Assembly: GCA_947501045.1 (NCBI GenBank)
Contig: CANMUI010000009.1
Coordinates: forward strand, 1 to 64,000
Length of the DNA stretch: 64,000 nt
DNA from: an uncultured Psychrobacter sp.
GTDB lineage: Bacteria; Pseudomonadota; Gammaproteobacteria; Pseudomonadales; Moraxellaceae
Direction of reading: 5' to 3'
The translations under genes were made by a program, and so were the position numbers. Below the pieces are notes generated by a model that did not search any database, was not told the DNA's origin, and worked only from the letters and a program-made list of their open reading frames with translations. The first letter of the stretch is position 1; every line of letters starts with the position of its first letter. Below, piece after piece: positions 27,501 to 34,686 of this stretch.

Positions 27501-27820
27501 CCCATAAAGACGTTGTAGCCGAATAGCAAATAGCCACCGACCTGCACCATATCCTGCGCCACACAGTTGTGTTCGGTGCGAATACGAGTACGAGCTGTCA
27601 CTTGCATTTGAGTGCTACCAAACTCTTCAAGACGCGCGTTATTCAGGGTAGCGGTCTGTTGCTCTAAACGGCTGCCCTGCTCCGTTAGACGTTTTTTGAT
27701 GAGCTCATAGGCATTGCCGGCGGCAACAGCCTGATCAGTTTGACCGGTTTGTTCAGCTTGATTGGCTTGGCTATCGTTGCTTGGGCTATCTGAATTGGTT
27801 GAGTTTTGCGTATCCGCCAT
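21593..27820 (-). CDS. Giant DUF3686-family AAA ATPase
   Basis: A 2075-residue cytosolic protein. Residues about 25-480 match the DUF3686 region (opening AYELIKKRLTEQGSRLEQQ, then EFGSTQMQVTARTRIRTEHN), which reads like a propeller-type domain. A long coiled-coil zone (about 530-950) follows, then an AAA+ module with Walker A SPPGYGKTTL (near 1543), Walker B NVMLYLDDIQ and sensor-like VVMAGNPYTESGEAF. The C-terminal 400 residues are helical. Databases call the family DNA repair ATPase, but that function is not demonstrated. I prefer ATG 27820 over the in-frame TTG at 27868, which has no ribosome-binding site. It lies downstream of the flotillin and YqiJ-like genes on one strand, which suggests a shared machine. 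Confidence 0.85.
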   Translation of the reverse strand: MADTQNSTNSDSPSNDSQANQAEQTGQTDQAVAAGNAYELIKKRLTEQGSRLEQQTATLNNARLEEFGSTQMQVTARTRIRTEHNCVAQDMVQVGGYLLFGYNVFMGLKRASNVKDVLSLYRLIESDNTKPDNNSNDVEKDYQLEEVDLTGTFLDQQAFVQDFNELYRYYKQTRLIQLTVKDSKLLLAFQIGERITDIRVFRFALDFSEGTPESAQVAYVDNRGERDIELPPAYDFDWTETTRDQMINGKYPHMNILDTIFVETVSGSLTIKIEDNTQSGLGIYSEPVSDSTQSLTDAEISYAKVGSLILLKILPYREDSHRYFVYNTLTEEVLRLDAIGQSCVQLPEDHGIIFPGGYYLQTGEHKLFDAQNVDANNGNEKNLQFKRKIVSPNGEDVLFLFYDVALGITGLFPYNLIKKQLANPIYCNGMALAENGRLVLFSAQSEPSRIHPMQIWHTPYASPEYVSELPESTSFYGKIGNKELVRGISDLYSITRLIDNQSVSQKLYEELADNTSRLFDSYYWLSEPELTEIAGSIKEVTATAELVIDEFAKVQSIQKQTQTAIADAEAQQNEILRQIRVTTFESASDYVDQLSALRRQKGRLVSLEDLRYLDSDKLVALQTQLEAAESELAEKTVLFLSGEEALSSYEGVLADVSERLNTSETNAELKPVLEKIDETAQGLDLLTELLGTLDVADATVRTQIIDDISTIYASLNQSKAKLNHKRKSLGSAEAVAQFGAQFKLFGQSIANALSIANTPEKSDEQMAKLLVQLEELESQFADPETNSGDQFLADIISKREEIYETFENHKQQLLDARNRKAQNLGDGALRMLESIKKRTQSTGVTGFTEEEALNTYFASDGLVQKVRSIAKELLTLGFSVKADDIDARLKAIQIESYKSLKDKSDLFEDGGQIIKLGKHRFSVNTQPLDLTLLSRGQTDGKRVLNLHLTGTDYYEVLDNAELNALRPYWDMNIASESDTVYRAEYLAYSIIESAKNSQDGLTESRLYQAYDDTVSTINSSVSSTIDSNGDIDDSPLAKLVKAYATPRYQLGYDKGIHDHDATLLLLQILPTLREAGLLIYTPQVRALAQLFYWQLSLVKALGLNGLRQFGYDNWLNESVLTRVSNWTDRAITAEQLRRSLGSDTAKALLVEDMTEVMHNFVSAYNDDNFSNDSISLENNSNKKSDSDLGSESNSSSDLNLDISDIHNANIFKQSYVQLASEYLVSVMGQASSPNAGISTGTNTEIEWQTSQQAQQLCEQLTQTLNSSSGSTQNAASFEQLRSSIGKLGFQPKSAYELLATWFHALLDKTYGDSETINKPLDSTDSEGKPLSEEQLAEIEEKSALRRQQLQIGRHYVPEAIAVLLTQLNDGQREALVQRLIDSGISFDKSATGTPSTLSFSATTSLTSLNNPLNQVQSFERSIGKVSLEIQVNNLLGEHERIHQQTLTFAVDDFLNRLHHHDTQVIPAYRRYLAMRSEILHDSKESLRLDEFMPRPLSSFVRNRLINESYLPLIGDNLAKQMGTVGEDKRTDPMGILMMISPPGYGKTTLMEYVANRLGLIFMKINCPSLGHDVTSLDPEKAPNATAREELNKINLAFEMGNNVMLYLDDIQHTHAEFLQKFISLGDGTRRIDGVWQGKTKTYDMRGKKFCVVMAGNPYTESGEAFKVPDMLANRADIYNLGDIMSGMEEVFALSYIENSLTSNKVLAPLANRDLSDVHRLIKMAKAVGSNSESLAQASDLTYPYSTSEINEIIAILRHMFTVQEVILDVNQAYIASASQDDKYRVEPIFKLQGSYRNMNKMTEKLSAVMNAQELNQLVDDHYLGESQLLTQGAESNLLKLGEMRNVLTETEKERWEQIKADFLRNKAMGGEDGDTGARIVAQLVDLASGFNAISSQFDKYLNQNDPEQIAHLRGAEQQAQIDAQLEAQKILADSFITGFVDNAKVVSDSIDNGFEKSMNQLIQIYKHDHKAEGEYLKQNQDIQKQLMVQLVSAVEQLAQQMADSLFKSAESQTSKTDIPDITEQTALLANALKQALEPLNMRMDEKLALDTSTDQSGKLIVNSLNRLNKIFDNYE

Positions 27821-27927
27821 CGTGAGTCGTCCACTTCTGTTTTTATATAATAAGAGAGTTTTGCGCAATAAGAAAAGGTGAGAAGGTTAAATGTGGCTAG
27901 TCTAAAGAAACGTTTTATAAATTATAG

Positions 27928-28046
27928 GTAGGGTGCTTTTTAAGCACCTAAAAGCCATGAAAAAGCACTGCCGCGTTCAGCAATGAAAATCTTTTAAATA
28001 AGACTTTCTATTATCACACTATCATGGTGCATGGAATGCACCCTAC
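27928..28046. repeat. 119-bp inverted-repeat element (GTAGGGTGC ends)
   Basis: GTAGGGTGC at 27928-27936 and GCACCCTAC at 28038-28046 are exact complements. Each end also forms its own small stem (GGTGC/GCACC and GGTGCA/TGCACC). The termini resemble the CACCCTAC end of the 61-bp repeats. It fits a small non-autonomous repeat element in the gap between the flotillin and DUF3686 genes. Confidence 0.55.
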
Positions 28047-28165
28047 GACAATTCATAGTAAGTCATGTATATAAAACATTTTTTTAGAGTAGCCAACTCA
28101 GTGTTTTAAGTTGGCTTGGAAATCTGCCACCTAAGCAACAGATTTTTTATTGATATTTAAAACGA

Positions 28166-30124
28166 CTAATCGTTATATTGAGCAGTCTTATTAGACTCGT
28201 TAGCTTTAGTCATAACTTGACCTGCCATAACCGTATTGATGATACCGCTTAGCGTGTCAGACTTGCCAGCTAAGCCATCAATGGCTTTACCGATAGAGAG
28301 TGACTTAGCGAAGTTATCAAAGAAGTGCGCTTCACCGCCGACAATATCGATTTTGGCTTTTTGGAGCGCCACTGCCAACACTTCAGCGTTTTCTTTAGCA
28401 ATCTCTTTGCCCGCATCGATCGACGCCATCGCTTCTTGCAATGCAGTCTCAAGACTCATGCGGAACTCTTCATGCTCACGTGCTTCCTTGCTCATGCTAC
28501 CCATGGCATTGAACTTCTCGACCAGACCATCGGCCTCAGCTTGGAAGTGCGCGCGGGTAACTTCAGCTTTTGCCAGTCCAACTTCACGTTCTGCTTTGGC
28601 ATTCGATTCACCGCGAGCGGCGATAATCTCCGCATCTGCCATGCCTTTTTCACGCTCTGATTGCGCTTCAGCTTGTCCAGTCGCTTTAATAATATTGGCT
28701 TTAGCAATGCCTTCTTTTTCCAAAGAGCTTGCTTTGGCTTCTTGAATCGCTGCTTCAGCAAACCCATGAGCAGACTCTTCAGCTTTGATACCCTCGGCAA
28801 GCTTGATTTTAGCTTCTGACTCTTTGGCAGACGCTTCAAGATTGGCAGTGGCAAGCGTGGTGATCTCAACCGCTTTATGCTTGGCAGACAGCTCTTCTGC
28901 TTCCGCCTTTTTCACCTGACGCACTTTGATTTCTTCAGCATCCGCTTCGGCAGCCAATACGCGTGTTTGCTTGGAGCGATCCGCTTCACTGACTTCGCGG
29001 ACTTCTTTGATACGCTCTTCTTCTTGCGCAACAGTTTTATCTACCGCAATACGCTCACGAATCACGTTAGCGATTTCTTTTTTCTCAACTTCAATCGCAC
29101 GTTCCGCTTCGATACGCTGTAAGTCGACTTCACGCTCACGAGAGACGATTTCTAAATCACGAGCACGAATGACTTTCTCTTCTTCAATGACGACAGCACG
29201 CAGACGGTTCTGTCCAGCCACTTCAATTTCACGTTGCTGATTCTCACGCTGAATCGCCAAATCTTGCTCAACCATAATGACAGCTGTTTCCGATTTTTTA
29301 CGCTCTTCTTCTTCAATCTTGCGGGTTTCAGCAGTCTCACGTGCAATTACAGAAGAGATTTCACGTTGCTGTTTGGCTTCGGCATCGGCTTGTTGACGCT
29401 CAAGCTCCAGCATAGCTTCCCTAGTTTCAACGTTTTTCTTCTTAACCGCTAGCTCTTCATCACGCTCAAGCTCGTTAGTGATGACATTTTGAAAGGCCGT
29501 TAATTGAGTAATCTTTTTGATACCTTCAGCATCCAAGATATTACTAGAATCTAATGACGCTTTTGGCGTTTGCTCTAAGTAATCAATTGCGACGTCTTCT
29601 AGGACATAACCATTGAGATCGTTGCCAATTTCTTGGACGATACTGTCACGAAATTCGCTGCGGTTCTCAAATAGCTTAACGAAATCAATTTGCTTACCGA
29701 CTGTTTTTAGCGCTTCTGAGAACTTGGCATTAAACAGCTCATTGACAGCGACTTTATCTGAGGCTCTTTCAACCCCAACCGATTTGGCGACTTTGAGGAC
29801 ATCCTCTTCGGTCTCGTTAACTCGCAGGTAAAACGCAACGGTGATATCAGCGCGCATGTTGTCGGCGCAAATCAGCCCTTCTTTACCGCGTCTATCCACT
29901 TCTAAAGTGATAAGCGAGATTCTCATCAATTCTTTTTTGTTGATAATGGGCCAAACGAAACCACCATCAAAGCGTACAGCGATTTTACTAACACCATTAA
30001 TAATCAGTGCTTTGCCTTGCTCAACCTTAAAATAAAAGGCTTTTAGCATCAAAAGTGCTGCCATGATGAAAACAAACGCCAGCACTACAACCACGCCGAC
30101 GATAATGAGTATGTCCATATTCAT
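28166..30124 (-). CDS. Flotillin-like SPFH protein (YqiK family)
   Basis: A 652-residue membrane-anchored scaffold. One N-terminal transmembrane helix (residues about 5-29) leads into an SPFH/band-7 domain (about 30-200; GKALIINGVSKIAVRFDGG). A very long charged coiled coil (about 210-560) rich in Glu/Ala/Lys follows, with EAxAxxEAE-type repeats (SEAKIKLAEGIKAEES). The size and order match YqiK-type flotillins, which form membrane microdomains. A YqiJ-like gene lies 204 bp upstream, the usual partner. The DUF3686 ATPase gene lies downstream after a 345-bp gap containing a repeat element. Role in membrane stress or organisation is inferred from the family. Confidence 0.92.
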   Translation of the reverse strand: MNMDILIIVGVVVVLAFVFIMAALLMLKAFYFKVEQGKALIINGVSKIAVRFDGGFVWPIINKKELMRISLITLEVDRRGKEGLICADNMRADITVAFYLRVNETEEDVLKVAKSVGVERASDKVAVNELFNAKFSEALKTVGKQIDFVKLFENRSEFRDSIVQEIGNDLNGYVLEDVAIDYLEQTPKASLDSSNILDAEGIKKITQLTAFQNVITNELERDEELAVKKKNVETREAMLELERQQADAEAKQQREISSVIARETAETRKIEEEERKKSETAVIMVEQDLAIQRENQQREIEVAGQNRLRAVVIEEEKVIRARDLEIVSREREVDLQRIEAERAIEVEKKEIANVIRERIAVDKTVAQEEERIKEVREVSEADRSKQTRVLAAEADAEEIKVRQVKKAEAEELSAKHKAVEITTLATANLEASAKESEAKIKLAEGIKAEESAHGFAEAAIQEAKASSLEKEGIAKANIIKATGQAEAQSEREKGMADAEIIAARGESNAKAEREVGLAKAEVTRAHFQAEADGLVEKFNAMGSMSKEAREHEEFRMSLETALQEAMASIDAGKEIAKENAEVLAVALQKAKIDIVGGEAHFFDNFAKSLSIGKAIDGLAGKSDTLSGIINTVMAGQVMTKANESNKTAQYND

Positions 30125-30328
30125 TCCTCTAATTAAAACATTCCAACCAAATTTAAAACAGTTGCTACAATGCCTGCCAATAGATTACTTATCGTTTATA
30201 CATTGCCCGATCGTTATTACATTTTCATTTTTAAGTTCAATTTTTACTCAAAAATCGCTTTTGCAAGCTACCCAGTTAAAAATACTTTTGTGTGAAGGTT
30301 CTTCAATTAACCCATTCAATTTTTAGCG

Positions 30329-30985
30329 TTATTTATCTTTAACAGGAGCAACTAGGTAAACATTGGCTTCATTTAGATATTCTACCAATACCACTTTGTC
30401 GCCTTGCTTTAATGAATTCTCATTCATGTCTGGACGAATTTTGAGTATTAATCCTGCGCCGCCGTCATTTAGCTCAGCTTCACCATGTTTATCTGTCACA
30501 CTAAGCGTGCGCACTATGGCTGTCTTACCCACATTACTAATGGCATTACGCTTAGGAATTTTGGCGATGTTTTTACGGATGGGTGAAATAATAACCCCCG
30601 TCAACCACATCGATACCACCAATACAAAAATGAGCGCCCCTGTGCCAAACACATAATACAAAACGCCTGAATCAAAATAGTGATGCAAAAAGCTGGTGTA
30701 GAGATAGCTTAATACCCAACCGATTAAACTAATCAAGGTTAGTATGATGATTAAAGGCACGCCATAAAGGCCAAATTTGAGCATAAGACCTGTAAAAAAT
30801 CCGGTCGATGATAGGTTGGAGACATCAGCATCACCGCCTGATTCACCAAACTCTACGGTGTCCATATCTGTCATGCCGAGTAAAGATACTACCCAATACA
30901 AGGTGACAAACATCACCAGCCCTGTAAACACAAAGGTAGGGTATAAACTTATTTTGGTAATAAAAATCAAAAACGATTCTTGCAT
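30329..30985 (-). CDS. YqiJ-like OB-fold membrane protein
   Basis: A 218-residue inner-membrane protein. Hydrophobic helices are at about 17-36, 75-95 and 104-127, followed by a soluble C-terminal OB-fold-like domain (about 140-218: GKTAIVRTLSVTDKHGEAEL and GDKVVLVEYL) comparable to NfeD/YqiJ proteins. Such proteins are encoded next to flotillins and are thought to regulate or anchor them. It is first of the three-gene minus-strand module, so its promoter should lie in the 224-bp gap above. Confidence 0.82.
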   Translation of the reverse strand: MQESFLIFITKISLYPTFVFTGLVMFVTLYWVVSLLGMTDMDTVEFGESGGDADVSNLSSTGFFTGLMLKFGLYGVPLIIILTLISLIGWVLSYLYTSFLHHYFDSGVLYYVFGTGALIFVLVVSMWLTGVIISPIRKNIAKIPKRNAISNVGKTAIVRTLSVTDKHGEAELNDGGAGLILKIRPDMNENSLKQGDKVVLVEYLNEANVYLVAPVKDK

Positions 30986-31209
30986 CCTGCACTCCTAAGC
31001 CATACCACCATACAAATTAGCCATGATTGTTATATGGTTTTGTCCTGTAATTTATAAATTTATATGGCTTATTTTATAAATTTACGTACTCACCTTGTAT
31101 AAGTTGCGCCAAACGTAAACGCTTCTCAAACTCATACCTGTAAATGAACTTATGTTTGCTATAAAGTTATTATATACACAAGATGTCAAAAAATATACTT
31201 GATTTGCAA

Positions 31210-32217
31210 TCAGTTTCCCCATACTGGCGACCTAACCATGCCGCCATCCTTACTACTGATAGCATAACTACTATTATCAGCTAAAGAGCGCACAGTTAAA
31301 CTACCCCCACTTTGACCACTAATTTGTTTAACTGGTAAGGTGCGCGCTGGGTACAGAACATACTGTCCAGAAGGCGACAGACGTGCAGGCTCATCAAGTC
31401 CTGTTTCTGCAAGCTTGATGATTTGTCCGGTTGCTACAGTCATTATGGCTGCCTGACGACCGTTGAGATAAGCCAGGCGCTGACCGTCAACACTCAACTG
31501 CGCGCTGGCAGCATAATCTTCATTACTAATCTGCTCAGCACTGCCAGTTGCAAAGTGATAGCGATAAATGCGCGGACGCCCTGCGTGTTTTTTGTCACTG
31601 GTGTAGACGAAACTTTGCCCGTCAAAGGCATAGCTTGGTTGGACTTCGGTACTAGGTAAAGTGGTGAGCTGCTGGGTTTTACCATCGCGTAAATTCATCT
31701 CGTAGATATCGGCATTACCGCCGATCGTTGAGCTATAAAGCAGCTTTTGTCCATCTGGAGAGAATGACGGTGACAGATTGCTGCCAGCTGTGTCTACTAC
31801 TAAATTTCGAGTTTGGCTATTAGTATCGTAGATATAAATCTTTGGATTTTGCAGCATGGCTTGTTTGCTATAGGCTAATAATTTGCCGTCCTTTGACCAT
31901 GCTGGGGCGTAGATAAAGCCGTTGATTTGATCAAGTAGCCGTCTATCGCTACCATCAGGGTTTAGGGTATAAAGACTTGATATTATTGCAGAACCTGCAC
32001 TTAGTTCCTCTACATAAGCGATACGACCTTGCCGATCTACAATTGGCATATTTGCTGTTAACGGATCAACAATTATAGGATTCGCGGTGCTACTGAGCGG
32101 TTGTATCGTTTGGGGTAAAGTACTACAAGCTGTTAAAAGCACACTCAAAGTGGTACTCAGAGCAATAGTAGTAGAGTGCCTACTAATTAAAGATCGATTA
32201 AACATAGAAATACTCAT
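31210..32217 (-). CDS. WD40-like (PD40) beta-propeller lipoprotein
   Basis: A 335-residue envelope protein resembling the TolB C-terminal propeller. A signal with lipobox LLTAC (Cys near 31) precedes repeated blades with the PD40 signature: APAWSKDGKLLAYS, LSPSFSPDGQKLLYSS, VQPSYAFDGQSFVYTS and ARLSPSGQYVLYP. It lacks the TolB N-terminal domain and is not next to tol-pal genes, so it is not TolB itself. A periplasmic binding or scaffolding function is likely. It is monocistronic. Confidence 0.82.
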   Translation of the reverse strand: MSISMFNRSLISRHSTTIALSTTLSVLLTACSTLPQTIQPLSSTANPIIVDPLTANMPIVDRQGRIAYVEELSAGSAIISSLYTLNPDGSDRRLLDQINGFIYAPAWSKDGKLLAYSKQAMLQNPKIYIYDTNSQTRNLVVDTAGSNLSPSFSPDGQKLLYSSTIGGNADIYEMNLRDGKTQQLTTLPSTEVQPSYAFDGQSFVYTSDKKHAGRPRIYRYHFATGSAEQISNEDYAASAQLSVDGQRLAYLNGRQAAIMTVATGQIIKLAETGLDEPARLSPSGQYVLYPARTLPVKQISGQSGGSLTVRSLADNSSYAISSKDGGMVRSPVWGN

Positions 32218-32370
32218 AGAGACAGAAGTAACATAAATTAGAATTGTTTTAGACAGTTTATTAACAAATATATAACATATAGTATAACTTAATTTACGAA
32301 ATATCTTTAATTAAAATAGACTTATTAGTAATAAAACAAACCTTTGTCTAAGCCTTAACTAAAATTTAAC

Positions 32371-32410
32371 CAAAAAAAACGCTCCACTATAAATAGTAGA
32401 GCGCTTTTAT
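32371..32410 (-). terminator. Terminator after the META-domain gene
   Basis: Stem CGCTCTACTA / TAGTGGAGCG (one mismatch) with a 4-base loop and, read on the minus strand, eight T's after it. It lies about 50 bp past the stop at 32462. Confidence 0.85.
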
Positions 32411-32461
32411 GGGGGATATAAGCTTGAACATCACATTACTAATGTCCGAGAATTAAGACAA

Positions 32462-32968
32462 TTATTTAGCAACCCCTTTAAAATAGGCTACTTGATTGTC
32501 GTTTTTAATCGTCAAAATAGGTAAATTATTAGCATTTTCGCCAAGACTGTACTTACCCTGTACAGTTGCCATCGTCGCAGTATCAAAGCTGGCTTCGGGT
32601 TCAGGACAAGCTTTCATAGTACTAAATACGTTGCTAAGTTGGACGCTACCATCAACTACGCTGTATTCACCGCCGATGTTATTACAAGTATTTATAAAGC
32701 TGACGCGATCAGTACCGTTGTCTTTGAAAAAGTTTAGCGTAAGCGGCTTGGCTGGATCAACAAATAGCTGTGTTACTTTATCGCCATTGCTGCGTTTGGC
32801 ATCGACAAGTTGCCAATTGTAAGCTTGCAGCTGTTGTTTAGTCACAGGCTGGGCAACTGGAGCTGGGGCTTCAACGCTTGATTTTGGCGTAGTAGTCGTT
32901 TGACAGCCTGCAGCTAGCGTACCTAAGGTAAGCGTCGCCGCCATCATTATTTTGGTCATATTTTTCAT
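32462..32968 (-). CDS. META-domain (HslJ-like) lipoprotein
   Basis: A 168-residue lipoprotein. Signal peptide with lipobox LAAGC (Cys near 22) and a Thr/Pro/Ala linker precede a META domain (about 48-168: YNWQLVDAKRSNGDKV, then SFINTCNNIGGEYSVVDG and MKACPEPEASFDT). HslJ-type META proteins are outer-membrane or periplasmic and associated with heat or drug resistance in E. coli. The two cysteines of the domain (in NTCNN and KACPE) fit the family. A smaller lipoprotein gene lies upstream on the same strand, separated by a terminator. Confidence 0.85.
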   Translation of the reverse strand: MKNMTKIMMAATLTLGTLAAGCQTTTTPKSSVEAPAPVAQPVTKQQLQAYNWQLVDAKRSNGDKVTQLFVDPAKPLTLNFFKDNGTDRVSFINTCNNIGGEYSVVDGSVQLSNVFSTMKACPEPEASFDTATMATVQGKYSLGENANNLPILTIKNDNQVAYFKGVAK

Positions 32969-33128
32969 ATAGGCTCCTAGAATTATTAGATTTTATATTA
33001 TGGATTCTTAGTAATCGATAATTTTCACAATAGCTGATTATAATTTTTAATTTAAATGTAAGATCGTAGGATATCATAATGCCAAAGCTAACAATAGTAA
33101 GGCAGTCTAAATCAAGATTGATTTTGCC

Positions 33129-33160
33129 AAAAAAACCTCACTAAGTAGTGAGGTTTTTAT
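33129..33160 (-). terminator. Terminator below the small lipoprotein gene
   Basis: AAAAACCTCACTA and TAGTGAGGTTTTT are perfect 13-base arms. Symmetric A- and T-runs allow either direction, but the position 90 bp past the 33248 stop fits the minus-strand small lipoprotein gene. Confidence 0.85.
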
Positions 33161-33247
33161 ATAAAGGCTGACTTAGATATATGGGATAACTAGATATTGC
33201 TAAGTCTTAATAATTAGCTTTGATATTTGCCTTTGATAAATAACGAA

Positions 33248-33379
33248 TTATATGACATCCGTGCCAGTGATATTAGGCTCAGAAGTTGGCGGCGCAGTCA
33301 TACTGGGTGTAGATTGACAGCCTGCTAGTACACTCATTACAACCAAACCAGTCATTAATATTTTGCTTATACTTTTCAT
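33248..33379 (-). CDS. Small lipoprotein, 43 aa
   Basis: An ATG preceded by a strong ribosome-binding site (AGGAG, 5 bases away) opens a 43-codon frame. The product starts MKSISKILMTGLVVMSVLAG, followed by the lipobox cysteine (VLAGC, Cys 21) and a short Ser/Thr/Pro tail ending GTDVI. This is a textbook lipoprotein signal with a tail of only 22 residues, similar in size to entericidin-type lipoproteins but without their sequence. A terminator follows. The signal resembles that of the META-domain lipoprotein downstream (LAAGCQTTTTP versus LAGCQSTP), so the two may be related by duplication of the leader. Confidence 0.72.
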   Translation of the reverse strand: MKSISKILMTGLVVMSVLAGCQSTPSMTAPPTSEPNITGTDVI

Positions 33380-33558
33380 ACGAACTCCTACAATAATGAA
33401 TAAAATTTAAATACGAGCTATGTCTTTACTGTTATTCTTTACTAACGCTAACATCTAAAACATCTACTTTTTCGTTAGTAACCATAACTTATTTGAACTT
33501 TATACTTCACTGCTTTTTGCGTTACTACTCGTTATTTAATGTTAAGCTTAAACGCCTA

Positions 33559-34665
33559 TTATGGCTTTACCTGTTGCAGGGCAGCATAGCCTGTCAAACG
33601 TTTGCGCTCAGTATCACTAAATAACTGCTGTTCAAGCTGCCTGATTTGTGCACTTGTTTGATCATTTGTCGCCGCGTTATTATTGTTTTGATTGAGAATA
33701 ATCTGCTTTTGCGCTTGGTACTGCTTAAAACGCTGATCGAAATTGGCATCCTCCTTATCCAATTGCGCAAGCCTTGCTGCTGCTGGCGCGCCTACCAGCT
33801 CACGGCGCATATTATATAATTGTTCAGGAGTCGCACCTTCATTTTTCATCTGTTCAGTGCGACTCATAAGCTCGTTTAAGTTGGCTTGCTGCTGAATAGC
33901 AGCTTTGGTTGCATTATCTGGCATCCGGCTAATATAGTCTTGCCGCGCTACTTGTTTTTGTGCTTTTGAGAGCTGATCGTTTTGATTGATCCTCACCATC
34001 TCTATACTATAGTCATCGTATTCGTCTTCTACGCTAAAGAAGGCGGCAATAGTGTTTTTATCAAAATACTGTTGACGCAGCCGCGCCACGTCTTGCTTTT
34101 GCTGAGCCACTATATTTAAATCCAGCTCGCCGTTTTGTGTGGCTTGCAGTTGCAAATTACCGTAACGCTTTTCTATCTTAGGAATCGCCTTTAAATAAGC
34201 TATATAGTTATTAAATATAACGATAGCTTGGCTAGCGGCCGGTTCAGGAACAAAACTGCGAATATAGCTCTCAACGCGGGCAAAGATAGTGACTTCATCT
34301 TCTTCACCAAGCGCGGATAAGAAGTAATCAAACAATCGCTTTAGCCCTTCGGTAACAATTAATTGTTGGTTTTCATCTATGATAATTTCGCCATCAACAT
34401 CCGTGCCTTGTAAAGAATGCGGCAAGTTTTCAAGTCCGGTGGTAAACTTAGTGCCACTTTGAGTAGAGGATATATTAAGATTTTGCTCAAGATTTGACTC
34501 ACTATCTATTGAACCATTAGTACTCTTACTTACTACTGTAGACACTTCTTGAGAAAGTGTTATGTTGCTTTGGGTAGGCTTAAACCACCAAATAATTGCT
34601 GCCGTTATTATAATAACGCCAGCAATAGTAGTAAGGATTAAATATGAGCGCTGTCTAGCAGACAT
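33559..34665 (-). CDS. lif: Lipase-specific foldase (lipase chaperone)
   Basis: A steric chaperone anchored in the inner membrane that folds the neighbouring lipase in the periplasm before type II export. The 368-residue product has an N-terminal transmembrane anchor (about 9-27, ILTTIAGVIIITAAIIWWF), a variable Ser/Asn-rich linker, then the family motif KRLFDYFLSALGE (about 109-121) and long helical segments up to the C-terminus (YNMRRELVGAPAAARLAQLD). The family motif is usually R-x-x-FDY; here the first position is Lys. It follows the lipase gene by 21 bp, a normal lipA-lif operon. Confidence 0.93.
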   Translation of the reverse strand: MSARQRSYLILTTIAGVIIITAAIIWWFKPTQSNITLSQEVSTVVSKSTNGSIDSESNLEQNLNISSTQSGTKFTTGLENLPHSLQGTDVDGEIIIDENQQLIVTEGLKRLFDYFLSALGEEDEVTIFARVESYIRSFVPEPAASQAIVIFNNYIAYLKAIPKIEKRYGNLQLQATQNGELDLNIVAQQKQDVARLRQQYFDKNTIAAFFSVEDEYDDYSIEMVRINQNDQLSKAQKQVARQDYISRMPDNATKAAIQQQANLNELMSRTEQMKNEGATPEQLYNMRRELVGAPAAARLAQLDKEDANFDQRFKQYQAQKQIILNQNNNNAATNDQTSAQIRQLEQQLFSDTERKRLTGYAALQQVKP

Positions 34666-34686
34666 AAAAGCGGCATCCTATTTTGC

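Noticed and set aside
28492..29452. Several long opposite-frame ORFs in the flotillin gene
   Set aside because: They arise from the repetitive Glu/Ala/Lys coiled-coil codons and have no homologous motifs.
31210..32217. TolB of the Tol-Pal system
   Set aside because: Only the propeller is present, the protein is a lipoprotein, and no tol or pal gene is adjacent.
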